This document shows positions 1 through 8,800 of a stretch of DNA of 64,000 nt, piece by piece; within the stretch, counting starts at the first letter, position 1, and each line of letters opens with the position of its first letter. Both the position numbers and the translations under genes were made by a program. The DNA is from Sporothrix humicola. Lineage: Eukaryota > Ascomycota > Sordariomycetes > Ophiostomatales > Ophiostomataceae. The notes beneath the pieces were generated by a model, which saw only the letters and a list, made by a program, of their open reading frames with translations, was not told where the DNA came from and did not search any database. The stretch is taken from NCBI GenBank assembly GCA_021396245.1, contig WNYE01000003.1, positions 186,001 through 250,000 of the forward strand, given 5' to 3'.

Positions 1-93
1 TCTCTTCAGTCATTTGGATATGCGGTGACTATGGCTCGTATGGCAGCCGAGAGACGAACGCGACGAGCAGCTGCACAACCACGGCCGCAATGA
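1..93 (+). CDS. Possible C-terminal fragment of an unidentified protein (truncated by window edge)
   Basis: The frame beginning at base 1 is open for 30 codons and ends in TGA at 91-93. The C-terminal part is Arg/Ala-rich (two basic RR pairs). The frame starting at base 3 is also open, to a TAG at 120-122, so the reading is ambiguous. No family can be recognised from so short a tail. If real, the gene converges on RCL1 with about 300 bp between the stops; that gap holds a CACGTG E-box at 246-251 and AT-rich 3'-UTR-like sequence. Confidence 0.28.
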   Translation, partial: SLQSFGYAVTMARMAAERRTRRAAAQPRPQ

Positions 94-389
94 AGAGGCG
101 GGATGCGGCGGAGCATAGATAGAAAACACAGTTGAAACCCATTCATGAACTAATGAGCATTTGCAACGGAGGCCCTTTCTTTTTGTCTTACTTTTTGTTT
201 AGTGCGAGTATCATTTGACCGGTCACTGCATATTTGGAGTCGGGGCACGTGTATAATTAAATTGCCTCTCTTGCGAGAGGACATGTTTCTTTTTTGGTAT
301 TCCAAGTCCCAATATATACAATGCAAATCCTGAACGCCTGCCTTTTTCTTCTTCTATAACCACACCTTTCAAACACTTGGACGTCCCCC

Positions 390-1634
390 TTACGCCACCT
401 TGCGGCCGACGTTGCCCAGTCCTGTGCCCTTTATCGACACCAAAATATCGTGCTTGCTGTGCGCATCCTCATCCTCATCGCTGTCGCCACCACCACCCAC
501 AAGATCATCCTCTGCCTGCCGCAGGCCCCAGCTGCTGGCGCCAAACGCCTTGAGATCCCGTGCCAGGCCCATCACCTCCTCGGCCACCATCACGTCCCGG
601 CTCACCCGCAGACGGCCCACGTCTTCAGAGCCCATGGCCATCAGTGTCAGCATTGTCGGCGCCGCTGTCCAGCTCACACACCCGCCCTGGGCAATCGACT
701 CCAGCAGCCGGTGGGCGCACTGCGTGCCGATATCTTCTGCAAGCACACCACCCTGCGCCGGGCTGATCACATCGGCCGAGTACACAACGCCATTGACGTT
801 CGACTCGGCCACCAGGCACAGACCAAAACCAATGCCGGGCTTCTCGCCCTTGCCGTCGTCCTTGCTTGGCGGCGCCTCGGCAATCTTGATCTCGCCCGTC
901 AGCGCATTCAGCACACCGCGCGCGGCGTGGATCATGCGCTTGTTGTTGGACGCCGACACGCCGACGCTGTAGGCCACACCGCCAATCCGCTTGATGCGTC
1001 CGGCGCCGCGGTGCAGGTGCAGCGTCTTGGGCAGACGGACTTGGCTAGCGAAACGCAGCTCGACGACACCGTTGCCACGACGATCGCCCGAGCCGGGGCA
1101 GCTGCGCTGGCGGATGTTGAGCTCGATGCGTGCAGGCGGGATGCCGAACAGGCCGTAGAGCGGCAGGATGGCCAAACGGAAGGCGTCGGCCGAGATATCG
1201 CCCGTGTCGGTGGCGGAAGTAATCACACCAGGGCCCGAGAAACGAATGTTGACGTGGGCTTTCGAGAAGGGCGCCAACAGAGCCATTGGCAGCAAAAAGT
1301 AGGTGATGCCGCGTGTGCAGCCTGCAGGCACATGGTGCTCAATCACATCGTCCTCAGTAGCGCCGGCGCCAGCAACAGTGCCCGTGATCAGGCCGGGGTG
1401 GAAGGTGATCGTCGTACCCGTGTAGGAGATCTGGAAGGCGCTGCCGTTTGTGACAGCGTCAAAGAGGCGCAATAATGACACCTCGTGTGGCGCGAGACCG
1501 GGATTTGTCGGCGACGAGCTGCGAATGCCGGAAATGTGAACAGGGCGGCCTGTGAGTGTGGCCAGGAGAAGACGCTGAGCAAGGAACCGGTGGCCGGTGA
1601 AACGCACAAAGTCGGTGCCAGAAGGGCCCGCCAT
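390..1634 (-). CDS. RCL1: RNA 3'-terminal phosphate cyclase-like protein Rcl1
   Basis: Rcl1 is an essential nucleolar factor of 18S rRNA maturation. In yeast it binds the GTPase Bms1 and acts in early pre-rRNA cleavage within the SSU processome; it has the cyclase fold but no cyclase activity. The protein has about 414 residues, close to fungal Rcl1. The N-terminal signature FTGHRFLAQRLLLATLTGRP, an early SSSPTNPGLAPHEVSLL block, and the GAVNVDA-like region around AHVNIRFSGPGVITSATDTG support the family. I chose the ATG in GCCATGGCG context (MAGPSG); the 25 codons upstream are proline-rich, begin with TTG and look like leader. The tail carries an acidic insert (GGDSDEDEDAH) before the conserved basic end. 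No intron is needed. It is transcribed away from the PPR gene across a 2.2-kb divergent spacer. Confidence 0.94.
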   Translation of the reverse strand: MAGPSGTDFVRFTGHRFLAQRLLLATLTGRPVHISGIRSSSPTNPGLAPHEVSLLRLFDAVTNGSAFQISYTGTTITFHPGLITGTVAGAGATEDDVIEHHVPAGCTRGITYFLLPMALLAPFSKAHVNIRFSGPGVITSATDTGDISADAFRLAILPLYGLFGIPPARIELNIRQRSCPGSGDRRGNGVVELRFASQVRLPKTLHLHRGAGRIKRIGGVAYSVGVSASNNKRMIHAARGVLNALTGEIKIAEAPPSKDDGKGEKPGIGFGLCLVAESNVNGVVYSADVISPAQGGVLAEDIGTQCAHRLLESIAQGGCVSWTAAPTMLTLMAMGSEDVGRLRVSRDVMVAEEVMGLARDLKAFGASSWGLRQAEDDLVGGGGDSDEDEDAHSKHDILVSIKGTGLGNVGRKVA

Positions 1635-1853
1635 GGCGGAGGATTGAGTGGGGGGGTGTAGAGGTTGAGGTGATATTCGTGGGTTTATTTTATGTCGTTT
1701 CGTCGTCAAAGGGTATGTCGTCGGGCAAGTAAGTGTATGGGCTGTCGTTGAGGGCGTGGCAGAAAAAAAAAAGAGAGAAAACAGTGATAATCAGAGATCA
1801 TCACCAAAAAGTTCATTCTGCCAAAGGCGGTGAGAATCTTTTGTAGGGTGTCT

Positions 1854-1906
1854 CCACTAAAAAGTCTTATCGGGCGACGAGGTGGGCAGATAAGACTTAC
1901 AGCGGG
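1854..1906. repeat. MITE-like hairpin with 10-bp perfect inverted arms
   Basis: AAGTCTTATC at 1862-1871 is matched by its exact reverse complement GATAAGACTT at 1889-1898 around a 17-base loop. Imperfect complementarity continues outward (CCACTAAA on the left, ACAGCGGG on the right, whose complement reads CCCGCTGT). The two arms also make an inverted pair of GATA-type motifs. A degenerate relative with the same arm sequences lies at 3636-3682. Confidence 0.6.
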
Positions 1907-2286
1907 CTGTAGCACCTGTAGGAGGAATGGCAGGCGAGACCCTGCTAAAATTATAGCGAATCTCACGAGTTGAACAGTTAACATCGTGACTATTTTATTG
2001 TACACACATCGATCTTCATTGAGCTTGCAATTCATTTAATTATGGTAATTTCTATTCATAGAACCTACATTTTATAGGTTTACTTAGAGAGCCAAAAAAA
2101 ATAATAAATAAAAAATAACCGGATTAAAATGCAGCAAAATCAGACAATAATGAGATTAAAAAAGAAAAAGAAAAAGAAAAAAGACATCAGATACAACAAT
2201 CCTTTTTATTTGCGGTTCTAACCGGATGAAAATCCATACAAAGGACAAGCTTTGGGACGATAAGCACTAATATACACAACAATTGT

Positions 2287-2565
2287 TTATTGCCTTCCAT
2301 CTCTTCTCTGGCACCCCTCTCCACAATGTAGTCGATAGGAAAATTGTGCAGTTTTGGCATATTTTGCGGTCCATTCCCGGATGCACTTGGCAACTTTATG
2401 GATACCATCGCATATTTCCACAAATGGCCCAATATGAGCTTGGTTGCGGATCTCATACTTCTTGTAGCCATAGGCCCGGCGTACCAGATTGTAGCCGTTC
2501 AGCGAGCGATTTTCATAAGGGATACTTTCCCACCACCCGCATTGAGGGCGGCTTCGGATATTCTC
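2287..2565 (-). CDS. Candidate 3' exon of a small Cys-containing protein (no start codon; unproven)
   Basis: On the minus strand a 92-codon frame runs from a splice-acceptor-like TCTTTAG (ending 2566) to TAA at 2289-2287. It has no ATG at its head, so it would need an upstream exon. The translation has five cysteines and balanced composition (QCGWWE..., GYKKYEIRNQAHIGPFVE, CDGIHKVAKCIREW), unlike the low-complexity shadows nearby. I do not recognise a family. No upstream exon with a secretion signal could be identified with confidence, though a good candidate intron exists 650 bp upstream. It may equally be a chance frame or a gene relic. Confidence 0.22.
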   Translation of the reverse strand, partial: ENIRSRPQCGWWESIPYENRSLNGYNLVRRAYGYKKYEIRNQAHIGPFVEICDGIHKVAKCIREWTAKYAKTAQFSYRLHCGEGCQRRDGRQ

Positions 2566-3635
2566 CTAAAGATGGGGTAAAGCCTCGCCCCCTTTCCTTC
2601 TTGGCCAGCATTTGTATGGAATTTCGTCTAAAAAATCTGTTCTTCTTTATGTTGGACGTGGTGCTCAAGGTTTCTTAGGCCTTGAACATCAACATGTCCA
2701 CGGAATCGTTGAGACGAGGGAGTGGGGAAGATGGGATGAGAGAGTGTGGGGGACGGGACGACACGACGCCTAATCTTGGCGGAAGAATTCCAACGGCCCT
2801 TGCTTGATGAGGAGGCCGGGCTTGTGTTTAGCTCGGTGGGGATTGGAAACCGGAGTCGGGGCATCGGGCCACGGGCCGGCGAGATTGGAAAAAGATGGGG
2901 GAAGAGAGAAATTCACTGTTGCCGCGGGCTCTTAGAAAAAGATGTGTATTTCCCCATGTCGGGAGAAAACCGCGCAAAGTGCCAGTGACGGACGTGGACT
3001 CTTGTGGGTTGAAAAAGCTAGTCTTCGGCGACGTGGCCAACACGACCAACACGAGGGCTGCCCTTTGAAGGCTGACGACTTTCACCGCGGCAATCGTTGT
3101 CTGCAAGGAGCTTGTGAGATGCTCCTGGTCGGCGCTCGCCTTTCGTGCGGCTGTTGTGGGCTTGGCAACGGCGTTGACGGCATATTCTTTCGTCTGACCT
3201 TTTGGATGAAAGTGTTAGTACGGCCGGCGGGATGGGGTCATGGGATAATTACCTCATTAATTGTATTATGTTAAATGGCATCGTAATCCGTCGGATGTGG
3301 TGTTGAATAATATTTTCGATTGGTGTGTGTGTGTGTTGGGAGAAGAAAAGACGAAAAGGAGCACACACATTTTAACACAAAATATTTATTATTTAGGGCA
3401 AAGGAAGGCTCGTATTGCACTAAAGAGGAAGGAGCAAGGAGTAAACAATAACAAAAACATTGTGCATCGCACCTTCTCAACCTGTGCGTGTTGACATCGT
3501 CCTCGACAGATGCTCCTGCCTTTTTGTATGTCGTCCAATGCTATTATACGATTGGCTGAAAGGGGCAAGTAAATATGGGACTTCTAACACTTTTTGGTCG
3601 CTACACGTGATCTTCAGTGGAAGGTGCGATTTTGT

Positions 3636-3718
3636 CCACTAAAATTCTTATCGGACCTGCCTGACAGGATCTTACAGTGGGCAAACACGCCGATAAGGCC
3701 GCAACAGTGGGCTGTTGC
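3636..3718. repeat. Degenerate relative of the 1854-1906 hairpin element plus an adjacent small hairpin
   Basis: TCCACTAAAA then TTCTTATCGG (3635-3654) and CTTACAGTGGGC (3671-3682) repeat the arm sequences of the element at 1854-1906. It is followed by a second hairpin, GCAACAG-TGGG-CTGTTGC, at 3701-3718. The block sits inside the upstream open extension of the PPR gene and probably lies in its 5' leader. Confidence 0.45.
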
Positions 3719-3833
3719 CAAAAAAGTTCAAAATTTTGACGTTGCTCTTAGCTTCACTTTCGGCTTTTTGGCAGTGAAAACAACAAAACTGTTCACCCAA
3801 CACAATCCTCACCTCGACCCCAATGCCCGCACG

Positions 3834-6740
3834 ATGCGGCCGACAAGCTCATTCCTTTCCGACATGAGCGCACGGAGCCCGTTTGTGTGCCGGTCGTGCC
3901 TGGTGAGCCTGCAAGCGGCGCAACGGCGGCCGACACTGGTACCATGGGCGGCGACGACAACGACAACAAACACAAGCACAGGCACGTCGACAAGCACACC
4001 GACGACGGCGCTGACCGTGCGGACAATCAAACGACAGGCAGCGAGCGCACGAGGACGAGGCGCACCGGCAGCACCACGGCAGCCGCCACCGAAAAAGCCG
4101 AGAGCGGCCCCATTACGAGCGACGCCAGCCGAAGAATTAAAAGACATAAAAGAGGAAGCAGCATTCTTGAAAAAGTTTAAGAATGCACGGATAGAAGACC
4201 TGGACCTGCCCAAGGTCCGCCAGGCGGACCCGGACCGGGAGTATGGCCGCGACGAGGACGTCTCGATCAACTATTACGATCAGCAAGACGACGGCAGCAT
4301 TGTGCGTGTCGACAAGCGAACTTCGCCAGAAGATGAGATGGAAAAAGAGCTGGCGGCGCTAGAGACCAAGATGCAGGAGACATCCAGGATGATGCGGACC
4401 TTGGAGAAGCGCGGCGGGCCCACACGGCGGCGGATGGTGCGGCTGCGGAAGCAGTACAACATGATCCGGGAGGTCGAGCGGGAAGAGGAGCTGCAGTCCG
4501 TGGCCGACGAGGTCTATCATGAGCTACAGGGCCACGAAAACGATGATGCGGCTGTCCGCAGTGACAGAGAGGCGTGGGTGGCGTCTGTCAAGATCGACAT
4601 CACGGGCCTTTCGACGAATGCGCGGCGTCATGTCACGAATTTGAACAATGTGCTGCGTCCGGCCGCTAGACGGATGGTGAGGAAGGGCAATTCGCCCGGC
4701 AGTGGCGTGGATGCAAAGATCATTACGGCGCTGTGGAGCCGGTATGGTGCTGCACGCACAGGATTGGCTGAGTCCTGGTCCAACATCCCACCGCCCGTAT
4801 GGACCTGCCTGTGGACTGTTCTGGGATGGGAAAACGACACGACCGGAAAAGGAGGTGGCGTCAAAAACCCACTGCGCCTGTCGCACATCTACTACCTCGC
4901 CAAGGACATGCAGGCAGCCGGGGTGCCCCTGACGGACGAACAGCAGCTACTGGCCATGGAGGCCATGTTCAACGAGGGTTGGTCGGCGGCAGCGATCGAG
5001 AACTGGCGGCGCAATGCCGCTACGATTGGAGTCCGTCCAGCCACGGCAGCAGCCTACTGGGAGCTCGGCGTGCAGATGTATGCACAGCAAGGCGACCTGG
5101 AACGGGCAGAGCGGGCAGCCGATCGACTCTTCAGTGACGAGCTCCAAGAGCTTCTGCAGGAGTCAGCCAGAAAAAGACACACAAAGCGTGGCGACCCGCG
5201 TGTTTTGATCTCACTGATCCGCAGCGCAGCCGCTGCAGATTCCAAAGACCTGGCTTGGACCGTGTACCGTCGGCTGCGGTCTCTGCTGGACGAAAGCGAA
5301 AAGGCTGACGGCGGCATGAAGATCGAGGATTATGATCAGGTCGTATCCTGTTTCCTGACGGCGAACCACACCGAGTACGCCTTTGACGTCTTTGTCGACA
5401 TGATGTTCTCGGGCGCTCTGGATTTGCACCAACAGAAGCTGCAGGCGCGGTACCACGGACGTCCCGGGAAGCTGCCCTCGGCCGTTGCCAACCACTTCTT
5501 CTTTGGCAAGTGGCTCAAGCGTCTCATTGGCGCGGGCGATCTGGACGGCGCCTACCGTGTGCTGCACTTTATGCAGGCGCGCGGCATCATGACCGCCTCG
5601 GTGCAGGTCAACGGTCTTATTGGCGCGTGGCTGCGATCCACCGTGGCCACGGACCAAGAGCGCGCCGAGACTCTGGCGTGGCGCATGATCGAGTCGCGGC
5701 GGCTATTTGTAGAGCTGCGGCGCCGCGAGGAGCAGATGAAGTGGCCGCTGCAGCTACGCGTCGGAGGCTTTACGGCCAACGAGGCGGCCTCGGCTGCGTC
5801 TGCCGCATCGTCCCAAGACGCCTCCGACGAACTCACGTTTGTGCCCCGCGCCACACTCGAGACGTTTATCCTCATGGCCGACAACTACAAGAACCGTGGC
5901 CAGTTCAAAGACCTTGAGCGGCTCTGGAAAGCCTACCGAGAGTGCGAGATGGCGTCGACCGATGCCTTTATGATGAACCAGCTGCTCGAGTCGTATGTCC
6001 ACGAGGGCCGCTCTGCCGACGCCCGCGCGCTCTACCGCGACCTGGTCATGGGCCCGCAGCGCATCCAGCCCAATGCCCACACGTATCTGCTGCTCTTCCG
6101 GTCGCTGGCCGTGCACCGCACCGTCTTCTTTACGCTGACAGACGATGAGCGGCGCGCCGCCAGCGAGGAGGCCCGGCAGCTGGTCGCCGACATGGCCAAG
6201 GTGGCACCGGTGGCGTTCCGCACGGAAGTCTCGGCGTACGCTGCCCGGCACCTCGACCCGTCAGAGGATTCGCGCACGATTGCCTTTTACCAGTCCCTGG
6301 GACGTATGGTTCTGCACACGTTCCGCAAGACGGGCGACTATGTGGCTCTGTGCGTGATGCTGCACGTCCTTCGGCCCCTGCTGTACAGCAGAGACGGCGG
6401 CAAGGACAACAGGGGCTTTGACCGGTTCCTGATGACAGACAGCCTGGCCGTCGAGATGGTCGCCGAGACGTCGGCCCTCGACAACGACACGCCCAGCTCG
6501 CGCCATCGCATCTTCAAGGCGGGCGAGGCCGTCGAGAATCTGCTGCACGAGGTGCTCGGACGGCGTCTGACTGCGTACCGCTGGAACCTTGGCGACAGCC
6601 TCGGCCAGGACATGAGCAACGACCTGTCGGTGGTCGTTTCTCACGTGTATCGCATCAAGTCCGAGGGCTTGTCGGACGACGAGTTTGCGGCCGTGTTTGA
6701 GGCGGCCGCTGACGAGATGTGTGTCCGCAAGTATTTGTAA
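3834..6740 (+). CDS. Pentatricopeptide-repeat protein, probably mitochondrial (CYA5-like translation regulator)
   Basis: A 968-residue protein. PPR proteins are helical-repeat RNA binders; in fungi nearly all act in mitochondria on maturation, stability or translation of organelle mRNAs. The N-terminus is rich in Arg/Ser/Ala with few acids (FVCRSCLVSLQAAQRRP), as in a mitochondrial presequence, followed by a low-complexity Thr/Pro/Arg linker and a charged coiled region (residues about 150-230). PPR-like helix pairs are visible from about residue 450 on, for example around DYDQVVSCFLTANHTEYAFD, LIGAGDLDGAYRVLHFMQAR and DAFMMNQLLESYVHEGRSAD. The frame is open another 80 codons upstream, but that part carries hairpin repeats and is not presequence-like, so I take the ATG at 3834; MSAR at 3864 is a second choice. 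Size and architecture match proteins often annotated as Cya5-type regulators; the exact target RNA cannot be inferred. Confidence 0.83.
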   Translation: MRPTSSFLSDMSARSPFVCRSCLVSLQAAQRRPTLVPWAATTTTTNTSTGTSTSTPTTALTVRTIKRQAASARGRGAPAAPRQPPPKKPRAAPLRATPAEELKDIKEEAAFLKKFKNARIEDLDLPKVRQADPDREYGRDEDVSINYYDQQDDGSIVRVDKRTSPEDEMEKELAALETKMQETSRMMRTLEKRGGPTRRRMVRLRKQYNMIREVEREEELQSVADEVYHELQGHENDDAAVRSDREAWVASVKIDITGLSTNARRHVTNLNNVLRPAARRMVRKGNSPGSGVDAKIITALWSRYGAARTGLAESWSNIPPPVWTCLWTVLGWENDTTGKGGGVKNPLRLSHIYYLAKDMQAAGVPLTDEQQLLAMEAMFNEGWSAAAIENWRRNAATIGVRPATAAAYWELGVQMYAQQGDLERAERAADRLFSDELQELLQESARKRHTKRGDPRVLISLIRSAAAADSKDLAWTVYRRLRSLLDESEKADGGMKIEDYDQVVSCFLTANHTEYAFDVFVDMMFSGALDLHQQKLQARYHGRPGKLPSAVANHFFFGKWLKRLIGAGDLDGAYRVLHFMQARGIMTASVQVNGLIGAWLRSTVATDQERAETLAWRMIESRRLFVELRRREEQMKWPLQLRVGGFTANEAASAASAASSQDASDELTFVPRATLETFILMADNYKNRGQFKDLERLWKAYRECEMASTDAFMMNQLLESYVHEGRSADARALYRDLVMGPQRIQPNAHTYLLLFRSLAVHRTVFFTLTDDERRAASEEARQLVADMAKVAPVAFRTEVSAYAARHLDPSEDSRTIAFYQSLGRMVLHTFRKTGDYVALCVMLHVLRPLLYSRDGGKDNRGFDRFLMTDSLAVEMVAETSALDNDTPSSRHRIFKAGEAVENLLHEVLGRRLTAYRWNLGDSLGQDMSNDLSVVVSHVYRIKSEGLSDDEFAAVFEAAADEMCVRKYL

Positions 6741-6917
6741 GATTATCTACGAGGAAAAAGTATTGAAAAGTAAAAGTATAAAAGCATGTCAGCATAAAAT
6801 GGCAAGGATCTCTATTAGGATAGCATAGACTGGGCGTTTAACGAACACATCTCATGAAATATACACACTCTTCTTTCACACAAATAAGCTAGTTTATTCC
6901 GTAGTAATAAATCGTAT

Positions 6918-8123
6918 CTAATCGTGATCTTCTTCTGTTGGTCCTGGACAGCCTTCGAGCTCGTCTGTTGGGTACTTGAACTTGCACCAGAAGCAGTAGC
7001 GCCGGTTCTGTCGCATCCAGTCGACAACCTGCTGGAGTCGTTCTTGTGGCTCGAGAGCGTTGAATTCTTCCAGTTCTTCATCGACGTTTTGCTTGTTTTC
7101 GTCGTCGTCCTCTTCGCCGTCGACAGGAATCGATGTGTTCATGCCCCCCTTGAGGTACGACAACTTGTCGGTTTTGCCACGAGCGATCCGGTCGTTCTTA
7201 TCGTCGTCGTCGTCGCTGCCATCGTCGACAACAGTAAAACTCGTGGTATTTTCGCCGCCGCCCTTGACCATGTTGCGTAATCGGTCGTCGAGCAGGCGTT
7301 GTGCTTTGATACGTTGCTCCCGCTCGTACTCTTTGGCGCGTCGCTCTTTGACGAGCCCACGCCACAGAACGTTGACCTCGGATAGAGGCATATCGTCTTT
7401 TGCCTCTGTGTTATCGTCTTCCTCGTCTCCTCTTGCCATCCTTTCAGCGACGATTTGCGCCGCATGAATCTGCCTTTCTAAACGGCCAGCTTCCCGTTCC
7501 TGTCGTAGTCGATCGCGGTAGGCCATTGGGTCCATGTCGTCGAGTCGTAGTCGTTTTGTTTCGGGGCCGTCGCCCTCTTTGGAGCCCTCTCTCTTCTCCT
7601 TTTCCTTTCTTTCTTCTTCGGCGCCAATACCAGCCCGATCGCGTTTCACCTGAATTCGGATCGGCTCTGTTACCGGTCGGTCGCTGTTGCTCTCCCCACT
7701 GGCGGTGTCCTTGCCCTCCTCTTCTTCCTCCCTCTTCTTGCCTAGTGATTGGCCAGCTTTGAAGCCCATCTTGGCCATCATGGCGAAGCCTTTGCTGACA
7801 GGCTTTGGCGGCTGTGCAGGTGGAGGCGTTGGCCATTTTGATGATGTTGTCGACCCAGCTCCCTCTTTTTGAGATCCTCCCTTGCCCGAAGGCGCGTCAA
7901 ACAGCGACCGGCTCAGCGCGGCCTCGCGTTCTGCCTCGGCAGTCTTGGCCAGCTCGGCTTTGGACGGAATGCGGCCTCGTTCTCGGCCTTCGCGCTCGAG
8001 GCGAATGCGGCGCTGCAACGACGTCTCGGCGGCGTACTTTTTCTTGCCCGTCTTGCTGTTCTTGCCGCCGGTCTCCTCCTCCCCAAACGTCATGGTCATG
8101 TAGTCATCCTCCTCGTCGGCCAT
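6918..8123 (-). CDS. G-patch domain protein, GPATCH11-like, with C-terminal DUF4187
   Basis: A 401-residue acidic and basic-rich protein. The start is the ATG of MADEEDD; the 50 codons upstream are leader. A basic helical N-terminus (AAETSLQRRIRLEREGRERG) precedes a G-patch at residues about 120-180, with the core GFAMMAKMGFKAGQSLGK continuing after an acidic insert into EPIRIQVKRDRAGIG. Highly charged coiled segments follow. The C-terminus ends in a CxxC-type DUF4187 module (YCFWCKFKYPTDELEGCPGP then TEEDHD). This domain pair defines the GPATCH11 (CCDC75) family. G-patch proteins commonly activate DEAH-box helicases in RNA processing, so a nuclear RNA role is likely but inferred. It converges with the PPR gene, with 177 bp between the stops. 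Confidence 0.88.
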   Translation of the reverse strand: MADEEDDYMTMTFGEEETGGKNSKTGKKKYAAETSLQRRIRLEREGRERGRIPSKAELAKTAEAEREAALSRSLFDAPSGKGGSQKEGAGSTTSSKWPTPPPAQPPKPVSKGFAMMAKMGFKAGQSLGKKREEEEEGKDTASGESNSDRPVTEPIRIQVKRDRAGIGAEEERKEKEKREGSKEGDGPETKRLRLDDMDPMAYRDRLRQEREAGRLERQIHAAQIVAERMARGDEEDDNTEAKDDMPLSEVNVLWRGLVKERRAKEYEREQRIKAQRLLDDRLRNMVKGGGENTTSFTVVDDGSDDDDDKNDRIARGKTDKLSYLKGGMNTSIPVDGEEDDDENKQNVDEELEEFNALEPQERLQQVVDWMRQNRRYCFWCKFKYPTDELEGCPGPTEEDHD

Positions 8124-8800
8124 GGCGGTGGTTGTGTGTGGGTTTGTGTGAAATGGTGTTTTGAGTTTGAAGATAGAAGTGTGGTTGAACAGGCACGCAC
8201 TTTTGAGTGATGTTGGTAAAATCGGCAGGCGCGACTTGGTACTGTGCATATTCGCGAACGCACAGCTAATCACCCTAATTACACAGGTGCACTAAAACCC
8301 ACTTACATCACCAATAGCCTTGTCTGCACCACCCAAGTTTACATTGGCATTTGTTTACTTTTACCTATTCACTCTAATTGATTTTATCTTGTCAACATGT
8401 TGCATTCATGATGTAAACAAAAATATAGAAATGATGCTCGCGCCTACCATGCAAAAGGCTAGCCAAAAAAGGAAACAGAAAGTATAAGGAAAAAGAGAGC
8501 GAAAAACCCATCGTTTCCCGGTCTTGGATATGTACAGAGGAAGATAATAATAAAGTAGAAAAGATATAAGTAAAGATGTGTAGAGAAGCAATAATAAACG
8601 TGTATGCAAAAGTAACAGGCAATGAGCGAAGCGAAGCAGAATGAGAAGATGAAGAAAGAAGAAACGAAGAGAAGAAAAAAAAAAAAAAGAAAAAAAAAAG
8701 AATGTTAAGGGTGAGGCAAGAAGGAAGGAACGACCGTCTGGCCATGTCATATACTGAATCTGGAAGGCACCCGAATAGAGAGTAAATTGGCGCTTTTTGC
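8124..8800. other. Intergenic: upstream of the G-patch gene, downstream of the Ca2+/H+ exchanger
   Basis: AT-rich, with long A/AG homopurine runs around 8660-8700 on the plus strand (the exchanger's 3' UTR side). No gene or RNA is visible. Confidence 0.6.

Larger units (their letters stand above)
1635..3833. other. 2.2-kb divergent intergenic region (RCL1 / PPR gene) with hairpin repeats
   Basis: No convincing complete gene lies here. It holds an (AAAAAG)n tract near 2159-2182, two related hairpin elements (about 1854-1906 and 3636-3718), a start-less open frame on the minus strand (2287-2565) and a well-formed candidate minus-strand intron at about 3194/3199-3252. That intron has donor GTAATT, a perfect TACTAAC branch sequence at 3214-3220 (complement) and AAG or CAG acceptors. 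The intron could belong to a long RCL1 leader or to a separate small transcript; I cannot resolve which. Confidence 0.6.

Noticed and set aside
450..1475. 341-codon plus-strand frame over RCL1
   Set aside because: Antisense shadow of a strongly supported RCL1 frame; composition is Ala/Arg/His-rich with no domain.
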